DNA from: CALLJL01 sp964627255
GTDB taxonomy: Bacteria; Acidobacteriota; Aminicenantia; Aminicenantales; CALLJL01
Direction: 5' to 3'
Assembly (NCBI GenBank): GCA_964627255.1
Contig: CAZVIN010000023.1
Span: forward strand, 1 to 64,000
Length of the DNA: 64,000 nucleotides
A program made the position numbers and the translations under genes. Each line of letters begins with the position of its first letter. The stretch's first letter is position 1. The notes under the pieces are model-generated. The model searched no databases, was not told where the DNA came from, and saw nothing but the letters and a program-made list of their open reading frames with translations. Shown here in pieces: positions 33,533 to 42,552 of the stretch.

Positions 33533-34339
33533 TCAAAAAAAATAGCGCAGTGTTAGCGATAACTGCCAGCCGGTAATTCCCCAGTCGAGGAGCTTCTCTT
33601 CGCCCCGCGAATCGAGGTAGGTCGCCCGCTCGCCCATCGCCTGTGGTTCGGTGGACTCCGTAATCTCTAAAGATTCTATTTTACCGATAGGAATTCTAAT
33701 AATAATCCCGACTCTAAATTTATCCCTCCAGTCATAATCCACCCCAGCTTCCAGTTGGGGCACAAGCGCCTTTCCGCCGGCCTTTTCCTGAAAATTGTCC
33801 TCGACTATTTGATTGAATAAATCTAAGAACTGAAACCGGGAGCGATATTCAATCGAGCTCAGCACCAAGGCGAACCCGGCTCCACCAAAATAGCGCCAGG
33901 CTTGCTTTCGGCTTTCAGCCCGAACTGAAACCCGCAGCGGCAGCAAGCGCAAAGTCAGGTGGACATCATCAGAAAGGCCGTAAGCAAAATTGTTTAACTT
34001 GCCCGAGGCTTCGACTGAACCGGACAAACTCTTTCTCCAGTAGCCTATCCCGAGGGCGAGAGAAAGGGAAGGAGCGAGAGATGTCTCGGCCTCAATTCCC
34101 AGCGAAAAATTGACCGGAACTGAGCCCATGGGCTTAAATTCGGACTTAAAACCAAGCTCCTCGGTTTCAAGCCGGAGCTCTTCGAGAACCTGATTTATCT
34201 GGGGGATAAATTCATCGTTTAAAGTGGCCGAGGAAGGCCGGAAAAAGCCTGTCTCGAGACCGAACCAGAGCTTGGGTCTGGCAGCCGCGAGCGGCGCCGC
34301 GAGCCAGATTATCAGTCCCCAAAAGGTGACCCAAGACAT
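33533..34339 (-). CDS. Predicted outer-membrane beta-barrel protein
   Basis: After a signal peptide (MSWVTFWGLIIWLAAPLAAA) the sequence alternates hydrophobic and polar residues in strands typical of small barrels (LWFGLETGFF, LALGIGYWRKSL, VPQLEAGVDYD, LSLTLRYFF), ending in phenylalanine as BAM substrates do. I use the inner ATG at 34339 because it directly starts the signal peptide. It lies 72 bases downstream of the aminotransferase gene. Function is unknown; an OmpA/OprF-like small barrel is the nearest description. Confidence 0.6.
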   Translation of the reverse strand: MSWVTFWGLIIWLAAPLAAARPKLWFGLETGFFRPSSATLNDEFIPQINQVLEELRLETEELGFKSEFKPMGSVPVNFSLGIEAETSLAPSLSLALGIGYWRKSLSGSVEASGKLNNFAYGLSDDVHLTLRLLPLRVSVRAESRKQAWRYFGGAGFALVLSSIEYRSRFQFLDLFNQIVEDNFQEKAGGKALVPQLEAGVDYDWRDKFRVGIIIRIPIGKIESLEITESTEPQAMGERATYLDSRGEEKLLDWGITGWQLSLTLRYFF

Positions 34340-34410
34340 ATTTCCTCTTTTCCTCTTTTCTCTTGTTCGGCCCATGTTAACTCTCTATCCTGTGGGAAAT
34401 AGGTAAACTG

Positions 34411-35493
34411 TCACCATTTTTGGAGGAGGGAGTGGATGGCTTCAAGAGCCTTAGCTAATTGAGCCGACGAAACAGCGTAACCGAGCCGGAAGTGCTCCCT
34501 AAGCTCAAAAAAACTGCCAGGAACAACACTCACTTCGGCTTCCAGGCGAAGGCGCTGACTGAATTCATCGCCGCTCCGGCCAGCCTCCAGCCGGGGGAAA
34601 CAAACCACTCCGCCCGCTGGTTCTACCCAGCTCAGTTTCGGCTCACCGGCGATAAAATTGCCGACTAACTGTTGGTTAGCTTCAAGCCAACCGCGGTTTT
34701 TTTGTCGGAGCTGGTCAAGGTAAGGAAAAAGGCGGGCGGCAATGACCTCACCGATAAAAACACCTTCTACCACTAAGTAATCTGTCAGCCGTCGCAGCTT
34801 TTGCGCTACCTCTGGCGAGGCCAAAATCCAGCCGCAACGTAAGCCGCCCAAGCCATAAACCTTAGTTAAAGAAGAGGCGACGATTACCCTGTCGCTAAGC
34901 CCAAAGGCTGAGCGGCTAAGTTCATCGGACATAAACTCAAGATAAATCTCGTCGATAAAAAGATAGGCGCCAGCTTTGTCGGCTTCAGCCGCCAAGACCG
35001 CGATTTGTTCCCGATTTAGAAACACGCCTGTCGGGTTATGCAGGTTAGTCAGGATAATTAGCTTAGCGCCCTGAGCCAATAGGCGGCGATAATCGTCTAA
35101 GTCGACTAAAAATTTATTTTCGAAGCGGCGTTCCAGCCTCATTATCCCGGCTCGAAAAAATCTCGGGCAACTTAAGAGGGGTTCATAGGCTGGTTTTTCT
35201 ACTACGACCCTATCGTCGGGTTCGAGAAGGCCAGCACAAACCATAAAAATAGCCTGGGAGGCTCCCTGGGTTAGAACCACATTTTCCGCCCCTACCCCGT
35301 AGCGATGCGCAATAGCCTCGAGGAGCGGTTCGTAACCATAGGGATTACGGCCGCTGATTTCGAGGTCCCTAACCTCTAAGGTTAGCGGTAAATCCCGGAG
35401 CAAAAGGTCGGGCACACCGCTTCGACTCAGGCTGATTTTAGCCTGACTGCTGAGCTTGGCCCATTCAAGATAAACAATCGGTTCTACTGACAT
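34411..35493 (-). CDS. Class I/II PLP aminotransferase
   Basis: The 360-residue protein shows the fold-type I aminotransferase blocks: NPYGYEPLLEAIAHRYG, TQGASQAIF, LTNLHNPTGVFLN, FIDEIYLEF and SSLTKVYGLGGLRCGW, where the lysine binds PLP. The C-terminal arginine is in FRLGYAVS. It overlaps the permease gene upstream by 29 bases, so the two act together. A role in transamination of an imported amino acid is likely; which one is not evident. Confidence 0.85.
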   Translation of the reverse strand: MSVEPIVYLEWAKLSSQAKISLSRSGVPDLLLRDLPLTLEVRDLEISGRNPYGYEPLLEAIAHRYGVGAENVVLTQGASQAIFMVCAGLLEPDDRVVVEKPAYEPLLSCPRFFRAGIMRLERRFENKFLVDLDDYRRLLAQGAKLIILTNLHNPTGVFLNREQIAVLAAEADKAGAYLFIDEIYLEFMSDELSRSAFGLSDRVIVASSLTKVYGLGGLRCGWILASPEVAQKLRRLTDYLVVEGVFIGEVIAARLFPYLDQLRQKNRGWLEANQQLVGNFIAGEPKLSWVEPAGGVVCFPRLEAGRSGDEFSQRLRLEAEVSVVPGSFFELREHFRLGYAVSSAQLAKALEAIHSLLQKW

Positions 35494-36838
35494 GAGTCGA
35501 TTCCTGGCGCCATTTTCTCTTGGTTAACCAGTAAAGCGGCAGACCGCTCAGGATGATTACAGTTCCCAAAAGAGATTGGCGAGGCATGGAAATAAATACA
35601 TTAACCACAACCGCCAAGGAAATCAAGGCAAAAAACAAAGGGACAAAAGGAAAACCCCAAACTCGATAAACCTCGGGTCCAGGCGACGTTTTTTTCCGCA
35701 ACGGCAGTAACGCCAAGGCGGTCAAGCCAAAGAATATCCAATCACCAAAAGTAACATACTGGAGCAATTGACTATAAGTATTTGTTAGGAGAAGCAGTGA
35801 AGCCCAGACAGACTGCAGAAAAATAGACACATAAGGGGTATCGAAACGGGGATGAAGGCGGCTGGCCAAAGGAAGAAACGCGCCTTCCTGGGCCATGGCT
35901 TGGTAAACGCGAGGACCGGTGAGGATGAAAACATTGGTAATACCAAAGGTAGAGATGACAATAGCTAAGGCTATTAATTTAGAACCGGCCGGACCGACGA
36001 GGGCTTGCATGGCGTCAGAGGCCAGCCGACTGGAAGAACGAATGGCGGCAAAGGGAAGAGTGGTCACATAAACCCAGTTCGTCAGGACATAAACACCGAC
36101 AACGATTGAGACGCCGGCAATGATGGCTAACGGAAGAGTCCGCCGCGGCCTTCTTACTTCGCCGGCGACGAAATTGAGAATCTGCCAGCCGCCATAAGAG
36201 AAAAGAGCGGGCATCAAGGCTAAACCAACCGCGCTGAGAAAAGAGAGGTTAAAAGCGCTCGGCCAGATTGGTCCCAAAGAAGGTTTAGGCCGGGAAGAAT
36301 CGGTAAAAAAGAAGAAAATTCCCAATAGGATTAACGCAACCAGCGCCGTCAGCTTGAGAAGGGTGAAGATGTTTTGAACAACGCTTCCGGGCCTAATGCC
36401 TAAAAAATTAATTAACGAAAGAAGCCAAATGATAGCCGCGGCAATAAAAACTACGCTCTTTTGAGGCAAAGGAAAAAGTGAGGTGAGAAAACGAGCACAG
36501 GTGACGGCCACAGCCGCGATGGCCCCGGTTTGGATGGTGGTAAAAAGGGTCCAGCCAAAAAGAAACCCCAACCAGGGCGCGAAGGCTAATTTAAGATAGA
36601 GATATTGACCACCAGAATAAATAAACATCGAGCCGAGCTCGGCGAAAACGAGGCCACCCAGAAAAGCAATAAAGCCTCCCAGAAGCCAAACTAAAAGCAA
36701 TTGGCTCGAGCTTTGAAGGAAACGCGCACTTTCGGCTGGGTTGATAAAAATGCCGGCGCCGATAATCGCGCCGCTAACAATCATCGTGGCGTCAAAAACC
36801 GTGAGCTGCCGCGGCTGAGAAGATAAAGCCATGTTCAA
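35465..36838 (-). CDS. APC-superfamily amino acid permease
   Basis: Twelve membrane segments are predicted in 457 residues. The start, LTVFDATMIVSGAIIGAGIFINP, contains the G-A-G-I-F unwound substrate site of APC/LAT transporters. Similar proteins exchange or import amino acids. The last 29 bases overlap the aminotransferase start. A promoter with ideal spacing and a perfect inverted repeat lie upstream. Confidence 0.88.
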   Translation of the reverse strand: MNMALSSQPRQLTVFDATMIVSGAIIGAGIFINPAESARFLQSSSQLLLVWLLGGFIAFLGGLVFAELGSMFIYSGGQYLYLKLAFAPWLGFLFGWTLFTTIQTGAIAAVAVTCARFLTSLFPLPQKSVVFIAAAIIWLLSLINFLGIRPGSVVQNIFTLLKLTALVALILLGIFFFFTDSSRPKPSLGPIWPSAFNLSFLSAVGLALMPALFSYGGWQILNFVAGEVRRPRRTLPLAIIAGVSIVVGVYVLTNWVYVTTLPFAAIRSSSRLASDAMQALVGPAGSKLIALAIVISTFGITNVFILTGPRVYQAMAQEGAFLPLASRLHPRFDTPYVSIFLQSVWASLLLLTNTYSQLLQYVTFGDWIFFGLTALALLPLRKKTSPGPEVYRVWGFPFVPLFFALISLAVVVNVFISMPRQSLLGTVIILSGLPLYWLTKRKWRQESTHVSRTDCLS

Positions 36839-36860
36839 TTCTTTCTCTATGATGAACAGA

Positions 36861-36880
36861 CGTTAGCCGAGTCGCTAACG
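36861..36880 (-). promoter_or_regulatory. Perfect inverted repeat in the permease leader
   Basis: CGTTAGC and GCTAACG are separated by six bases, 23 bases upstream of the permease ATG. It lies downstream of the predicted transcription start, so it could be a repressor operator or an RNA hairpin near the start of translation. No T-run follows, so it is not a terminator. Confidence 0.5.
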
Positions 36881-36961
36881 CCGCTTTCTCTCCTTTTCTT
36901 CTCGTCAGATTCCTTAGGGAACAATCCTCATCGCCTATCCATCAAGGCTTTTTCCTTGACC

Positions 36962-36990
36962 CTTATACCTAAGTTAGAATATTTTTTCAA
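36962..36990 (-). promoter_or_regulatory. Sigma70-type promoter of permease/aminotransferase operon
   Basis: On the minus strand TTGAAA (36990-36985) is followed after 17 bases by TATAAG (36967-36962). Both hexamers and the spacing are identical to those of the predicted bamA promoter. The leader would be about 116 nt and contain the inverted repeat. Confidence 0.65.
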
Positions 36991-37452
36991 AGACTAAATC
37001 AGCCTAAGAGCCGGATTCCAGAGACCAAAGAAAACGATGACGCTATTTTCCGAGCTTTCCGATATTTAGCCCTTTTTTATTCCCACCGGAGTAAACCGCT
37101 TTTTTTATTAGCTCCATATTTTCGTTTCCTTGGCAGCAAAATGGATCCTCCTTTCCTTTCCCGCTATAAATAACAAAGATTGAAAAAGCCTTGACAAGAC
37201 ATTGGAATTGAAAAAAAATTAGAAACAATGTAACCCAGGGCAAAAAAGCAGAAAAAGAGGCGGTGGCTTGAAATTAAAATGGCTTAAAAAAATAAAAGAG
37301 GGGAAGTCCAAAAGATAAAAATGACGGGGAAAAGGAAAAACCATAAAGAAAGCAAAGAAAAATCATTGAGCCCAAAATCGGAAGAAAAAGGCGAAACAAT
37401 AAAAACGACCCGAAAAGCGAAGGTTGTCTTTTAATTTTTTTAAGGAGGGAGA
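36991..37452. other. Intergenic region upstream of the TonB receptor
   Basis: Divergent spacer. A TTGACA occurs at 37191 but no matching -10 box lies at normal spacing. The last 200 bases are A-rich on the plus strand. AAGGAGGGAG is the receptor's ribosome binding site. I see no gene. Confidence 0.5.
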
Positions 37453-40212
37453 ATGAGTAAAGAAAAAATTCTCAAAGGCTTGGCCCTGAGCACGGTCTTT
37501 TTCTTGCTGGCCTTTAGCCTCAGTTACGGCCAGCGCTTGACCGGCCGGCTCATGGGGACAGTGACGGATGAAAACGGGTTGCCTCTGCCCGGAGTTTCGG
37601 TGGAAATTTCCAGCCCTTCGCTCCTGGGCGGAGTTCACTCCCAGGTCACTGGAGCTAACGGCGAATACCGTTTCCTTAACCTGCCACCGGGGACCTATAA
37701 AGCTGTCTTCAAACTGAAGGGTTTTCAGACTATCGAACGCGCCGATATCATTGTCTCGCTGAACATGACCACGGTGGAAAATATTACCCTCAAGTTAGCT
37801 GCCCTCGAGGAGAGCATCACGGTAACGGCGGCTTCGCCGGTGGTAGATGTCACCAAGTCTGGTATTTCTACCACCTATTCCAAAGTCCAGTTGGAAAAAT
37901 TGCCTTTTAACCGCAATACCTACTTTGATATTGTCAACCAGACGGCTGGCTTCACTACCAGTCATGGCGAAAATTCTTCGCGCTTCATGGCCTATGGTTC
38001 CAATTCCGAAGAAAATGCCATGTATGTGGAGGGTGTTGACCTAAGTAACCCGGAAATCGGCACTGCCTGGTCTTGGCCAGTCCCGGATATGTTCGAAGAG
38101 GTGGAGATAACTGGCATTGGCGCAGGCGCTGAATACGGGAATTTCGCCGGTGCGGTCGTTAATATCGTCACCAAGTCTGGCGGCAATAACTTCTCGGGCA
38201 GCACCTCCTATTATGGCCAGTACAAGAAGCTGACGGCAGATAATAATCCCAAACCCTATAATCCAGCCACCGGCGAGGGTTATTATTCTTTTAACCGTGT
38301 CCAATGGTATGACTATTCCTTCACCTTGGGTGGGCCAATTCTTAAAGACCGCATTTGGTTTTTTGCCGTCTATAACAACACGCTGGATAAGGCCTCAGAT
38401 TTTGGCGATGACCCTAATTATCCTTATAAAGGCACGCACAACGAGCAGTTTATCAAAGTTTCTACCCAGCTTTCCAAAGCCCATAAGCTGGTTCTGATGT
38501 ACAATCGCCAGAGAGACTATGGCTCGGGTGCGCCTGACCCCTACAACATGCCCGAGACAGTCATGGCCGAAACCGACTTGGTTCATATCTGGACAGCGAT
38601 GTGGACTTGGGTTATCAGCAAGGATTCTTTCTTCGAGCTGAAATATTCTGGCTATTATAGCCCCAATGATTATCAACCGGCCTTTGGCGGCTCGATTTAT
38701 ACCCCGGCTCATTATGATGGAGCCACCGGCATCACCTCCAACGGGCCAGTCTGGCCTTGGTTCTACAAAGTTACCCGTAATCAGGCTAACGCCACGCTCA
38801 CTCATTTTGCCGATGATTTTCTGGCTGGAGACCACGAATTCAAGATAGGCGTTCAATTTAACCGCGGGACAACCGATACTTATGGTGGTTATGGCGGCGG
38901 CAAATTTTATTACGATTATGGCGGGGAGCCCTATCTCCTCTACGAATGGGATACCAATCGTTATGGAGGAACAGTAGTCAATATCGGTGGGTTTATCGAT
39001 GATTCCTGGAAAGTTAGCAATCGCCTCACCATCAATTTGGGCTTACGCTTTGACCATCATAACGCTTTTATTCCCGCTTTCCCGCTGATGCATAATTTTA
39101 AAGAAACAGGAGAAAAAGGCATTGGCATCGATGACCTGATTATCTGGAACTCCTTCTCCCCTCGCATCGGCCTGGCTTTCCAGCTGACCTCAGACCAAAA
39201 AACCTTATTTAAAGCTTCCTACGGCCGGTATTATGTTTATCCCTACATCGCTAACTGGGAATGGCCCGGTCCCAACGCTCCTGATAAATACATCTATTAT
39301 TGGGATGGAGCAAAGTGGCAGCTCTGGTACGTTTTGCCCACGGAAGCTGGCTACACTATGGACCCTAATATCAAGAATCCCTACTACGACCAGTTCTCAG
39401 TTGGGTTGGAAAGGCAGCTGACTAATAACTTAGCTTTAATAGCCACCTTTATCTACAAGAACGGAAAAGATGTTTTTGGTTATGAAGACCGGGGCGGAAA
39501 ATATGAGTTAGTTACTCGCGTTTCTCCTGATAATGGCCAGAGCTATCAGGTCTGGAACTGGGTTGGCGGTGAATTCGACTACTGGCTGACGAACCCCAAG
39601 GGCTGGGGTCAAACCTACAAGGGCTTGATCCTGGAATTAAACAAGCGTTACGCCAATAACTGGATGATGAACGCCTCCGTTACCTGGTCCAAAGCCGAAG
39701 GCTTAAACCTCAGTTCCTTGGCTACTGGCGGCTACGGCATGAGCCAATCGCTCGTCTGGTACACCGGTCAATTTGGCACTGACCCCAACCAGCTAATCAA
39801 CGCCAAAGGGCCGCTCAACCTGGACAAAAGGTGGTTGGTCAAGCTCTCCTTGGGTTATAACCTCCCCTTTGATATCCTCGTCAGCGCTAACTATCTTTTC
39901 CAGAGTGGTCGACCAACTCTGAAATTTGTCCGCATCAGAAACCTCAATCAGCCCTATTCAATCAGGATCCAAGCCGAGCCCAAAGGGAAAGAGCGCTTCG
40001 ACTCCCAGCATCTGCTTAACCTGAGAATCGAAAAATCCTTTAACCTGTATAAAACGGCCCGTCTAAGCGTCGCTGGCGATATTTTCAACGTGCTCAATGA
40101 CGACACGGTGACCAGGTGGCGTTCCTACAATGTCTGGAGCGCCAGCTATAAAGAGCCCATGTGGATTCCCTATCCCCGTCGGTTTCAGCTCGGCCTTAAG
40201 CTCCAGTTTTAG
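37453..40212 (+). CDS. TonB-dependent receptor with carboxypeptidase-like N-domain
   Basis: The 919-residue outer-membrane protein begins with a signal peptide (ending about residue 26, SLSYG). A carboxypeptidase regulatory-like domain follows (RLMGTVTDENGLPLPGVSVE to LAALEESI, about 30-125), then a plug with VTAASPVVDVTKSG and GAGAEYGNFAGAVVNIVTKSGGNNFSG, and a large barrel ending in KLQF. This is the Oar-like class common in Acidobacteriota and relatives, which takes up peptides or oligosaccharides. Its stop overlaps the end of the convergent sulfatase-fold gene by 17 bases. Neighbouring peptide and D-amino-acid genes suggest a peptide ligand. Confidence 0.9.
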   Translation: MSKEKILKGLALSTVFFLLAFSLSYGQRLTGRLMGTVTDENGLPLPGVSVEISSPSLLGGVHSQVTGANGEYRFLNLPPGTYKAVFKLKGFQTIERADIIVSLNMTTVENITLKLAALEESITVTAASPVVDVTKSGISTTYSKVQLEKLPFNRNTYFDIVNQTAGFTTSHGENSSRFMAYGSNSEENAMYVEGVDLSNPEIGTAWSWPVPDMFEEVEITGIGAGAEYGNFAGAVVNIVTKSGGNNFSGSTSYYGQYKKLTADNNPKPYNPATGEGYYSFNRVQWYDYSFTLGGPILKDRIWFFAVYNNTLDKASDFGDDPNYPYKGTHNEQFIKVSTQLSKAHKLVLMYNRQRDYGSGAPDPYNMPETVMAETDLVHIWTAMWTWVISKDSFFELKYSGYYSPNDYQPAFGGSIYTPAHYDGATGITSNGPVWPWFYKVTRNQANATLTHFADDFLAGDHEFKIGVQFNRGTTDTYGGYGGGKFYYDYGGEPYLLYEWDTNRYGGTVVNIGGFIDDSWKVSNRLTINLGLRFDHHNAFIPAFPLMHNFKETGEKGIGIDDLIIWNSFSPRIGLAFQLTSDQKTLFKASYGRYYVYPYIANWEWPGPNAPDKYIYYWDGAKWQLWYVLPTEAGYTMDPNIKNPYYDQFSVGLERQLTNNLALIATFIYKNGKDVFGYEDRGGKYELVTRVSPDNGQSYQVWNWVGGEFDYWLTNPKGWGQTYKGLILELNKRYANNWMMNASVTWSKAEGLNLSSLATGGYGMSQSLVWYTGQFGTDPNQLINAKGPLNLDKRWLVKLSLGYNLPFDILVSANYLFQSGRPTLKFVRIRNLNQPYSIRIQAEPKGKERFDSQHLLNLRIEKSFNLYKTARLSVAGDIFNVLNDDTVTRWRSYNVWSASYKEPMWIPYPRRFQLGLKLQF

Positions 40213-42526
40213 CCGCCTGAAGTTGCCGGGCTTTTTCTAAATGGAAATTGGCCTTAGCCGGGAGGCGGAAGCGGTTGTAAATATCAGCAAGGAGAAAATG
40301 ACCCAGAATCTGGGTCGGCAGGTCAAGCTTTAGTTCCAGGCCGCGGAGAGCTAATTTTTCGGCCTCTGAGAGGTTAGCCCCGTGGTCCATGATGACTTTA
40401 GCCAGAAAAATATAGGCCGGCCCGTATTCTTCATTCTTTTGGAGACAACTGCGCAGTTCTTTTTCCGCCAGGTCGAATTCCTTTCTTTTGGCCCAGAGAA
40501 GGCCGAGGTTAAAATCAGGCCTAAAATTATAAGGGCTTATTTCTTGCTCTTTTCTGTATTCCTCCACCGCGCGGTCAATCTCGCCCCTGGCCTCATGAAG
40601 CAAGGCTAAATTGAAATGGGCGTTCAGCAATGGCTGGCTCCTCTCCATCGAGAGCGCTAACTTTATTTCCTTCTCGGCCTCGGCATACATTTTTAATGAC
40701 AAATAAGCCGCGCCCAGTCTATTCCGAAGATAACGAGACTCAGGGTCAATGGCTACGGCCTCTTTAATCAGTTCCAGAGCCCTTTCATTTTCTCCCCGGT
40801 CCTGATAGATATCAGCCAAATGGATATAAGGCTTGGTGTCCTTGGGGTCAAGGTCAAGAAGTCGCCTGAATCCCAGGATGGCTTCCTCAGCCTGGTTGTT
40901 TTCTTTATAGGCCATGGCCAAGCCAAGGATGGCTTCATAATACTCGGAGTCGACATCAAGAGCGGCTTGAAATTCTTTTATCGCCTCCGCGTAGCGTTTT
41001 TGCTTGGCGAGCAGATAACCCAGGAGATACCGAGCCTCGAGAATTGACGGGTCCTTGGCGAGGACGGCCTGAATCTTTTTTTCGGCTGCCTCGTATTTTT
41101 CCTCGGAAACGAGAATTTGGGTTAATTTAATTTCATTATAGAGCTCAATTCTATCCTTGGGGTCGGCCAAGCTCCGACCAGGCTTATCCTTAGTTAAATT
41201 ATGAAAAGCTCCGATATAACCCAGAGTCTGCAGCTTAATGAGCGAATCCTGGTCGATGTTGGGAATCACCGCGGCGGTTGCTTCCTGGTTAGTGTACTGC
41301 TTAATTATTTTTTCCAGCTCTCGCCGCATCTTTCGGCCCAGAGAGCGCTTGGACTCCCAGAGATTATTGCTCTCTCGAGGGTCATGGACAAGGTCGTAGA
41401 GTTCAGGACGGGGCGCAGCGATAAATTTAAACCCACCCTGCCGCAACGCTTGGAGTTCGCTCCAGCCATAGTGATAACGGGGATAAAAAGTTTCACTGTA
41501 AGCCGGCGCGGTGCTTTTTTCCTGACCCTGAAGGAGCCGCCGCAGGCTTCTCCCTTGAACCGAAGAAGGCACCTTGGCGCCGAGAAGGTCAAGCACTGTA
41601 GGCATGACGTCAATGTTTTGAGCTTGGGTCGACACCCGCCGACTGTTGAGCCGAGAGGAAAAGGGAAGGCGAATGATTAACGGGATTCTTAGGACGGCGT
41701 CATAAATAAAAAACCCGTGGGCGCTTTCTTTGTGCTCGCCTAAGCTTTCGCCGTGGTCAGCGGTAAAAATGAGCAGCGTCTTTTCTAATAAATCTTGCTT
41801 TTTCATAAAAGCTAAAAATTCGCCGATGAGCTGGTCGACATAGGCAATCTCCCCGTCATAAAGGCCATAGAGCCTTCCCTGAAACTGACTTTTATAAGGT
41901 TCAGGCGGGTCGTAAGGCGTGTGCGGGTCATAAAAATGAAGCCAGGCCATAAATTTATTTTCTTTGTTGGCTTCTATCCAGCCACAGGCTTCTTTGAGGA
42001 CTTCATCGCCTCTTCGTTGCACGGCGTCCAAGCTAATTCGCTTGTATTTGGTCAGGTCAAAATTATCAAAATAATAATCAAACCCCTGGTCTAAGCCCCA
42101 GCGAGAATCGAGGACAAAAGCGCCGACGAAAGCAGCAGTCCGGTACCCCCTTTCTTTCAGGACCTCGGCCAGAGTAATATTCTTCGGGTCAAGGTAGAAG
42201 CCACCGTTATCCCTGACGCCATGAAAAAGAGGATAAGTGCCGGTAAAAAGAGAGCAATGAGCCGGAAGCGTGAGCGGTGCGGCGGTAATAAACTGCTCAA
42301 AAAGGATGCCTTCAGTCGCTAATCGATTAATGTGAGGCGTTTTCACTTTGTCATAACCGTAGCATTCCAGGTGGTCAGCCCGGAGCGTATCAATCGTCAA
42401 AATGATAATATTCAGGGAATCACGCCGGGCTGAGGAGATTAACTGTTCAGAAGAGTGAATGAATCTCGGTTTTAAAACCGGCCAAAATAAGAAAAAGACA
42501 ATGATGACCAGGCCGAAAATTCCCAC
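40196..42526 (-). CDS. Sulfatase-fold membrane enzyme with TPR repeats, threonine in nucleophile position
   Basis: A membrane anchor (about 4-18) is followed by an alkaline-phosphatase-superfamily domain: IIILTIDTLRADHLECYGY with metal-binding aspartates and FTADHGESLGEH. Where sulfatases have C/S-x-P-x-R, this reads T86-L-P-A-H, so no formylglycine can form. Threonine is the nucleophile in LtaS and EptA type phosphotransferases of the same fold, which suggests a phosphodiester or phosphoglycerol/phosphoethanolamine reaction. Residues about 455-770 hold at least six TPR repeats (for example EARYLLGYLLAKQKRYAEAI). It is the last gene after the serine hydrolase and D-aminoacylase. Confidence 0.8.
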   Translation of the reverse strand: MGIFGLVIIVFFLFWPVLKPRFIHSSEQLISSARRDSLNIIILTIDTLRADHLECYGYDKVKTPHINRLATEGILFEQFITAAPLTLPAHCSLFTGTYPLFHGVRDNGGFYLDPKNITLAEVLKERGYRTAAFVGAFVLDSRWGLDQGFDYYFDNFDLTKYKRISLDAVQRRGDEVLKEACGWIEANKENKFMAWLHFYDPHTPYDPPEPYKSQFQGRLYGLYDGEIAYVDQLIGEFLAFMKKQDLLEKTLLIFTADHGESLGEHKESAHGFFIYDAVLRIPLIIRLPFSSRLNSRRVSTQAQNIDVMPTVLDLLGAKVPSSVQGRSLRRLLQGQEKSTAPAYSETFYPRYHYGWSELQALRQGGFKFIAAPRPELYDLVHDPRESNNLWESKRSLGRKMRRELEKIIKQYTNQEATAAVIPNIDQDSLIKLQTLGYIGAFHNLTKDKPGRSLADPKDRIELYNEIKLTQILVSEEKYEAAEKKIQAVLAKDPSILEARYLLGYLLAKQKRYAEAIKEFQAALDVDSEYYEAILGLAMAYKENNQAEEAILGFRRLLDLDPKDTKPYIHLADIYQDRGENERALELIKEAVAIDPESRYLRNRLGAAYLSLKMYAEAEKEIKLALSMERSQPLLNAHFNLALLHEARGEIDRAVEEYRKEQEISPYNFRPDFNLGLLWAKRKEFDLAEKELRSCLQKNEEYGPAYIFLAKVIMDHGANLSEAEKLALRGLELKLDLPTQILGHFLLADIYNRFRLPAKANFHLEKARQLQAAKTGA

Positions 42527-42552
42527 GCTGAGCCAAATTGTAAGCTTATTTT

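Noticed and set aside
37191..37225. TTGACA as a promoter for the TonB receptor
   Set aside because: No TATAAT-like box lies 15-19 bases downstream; the spacing to the nearest candidate is far too long.
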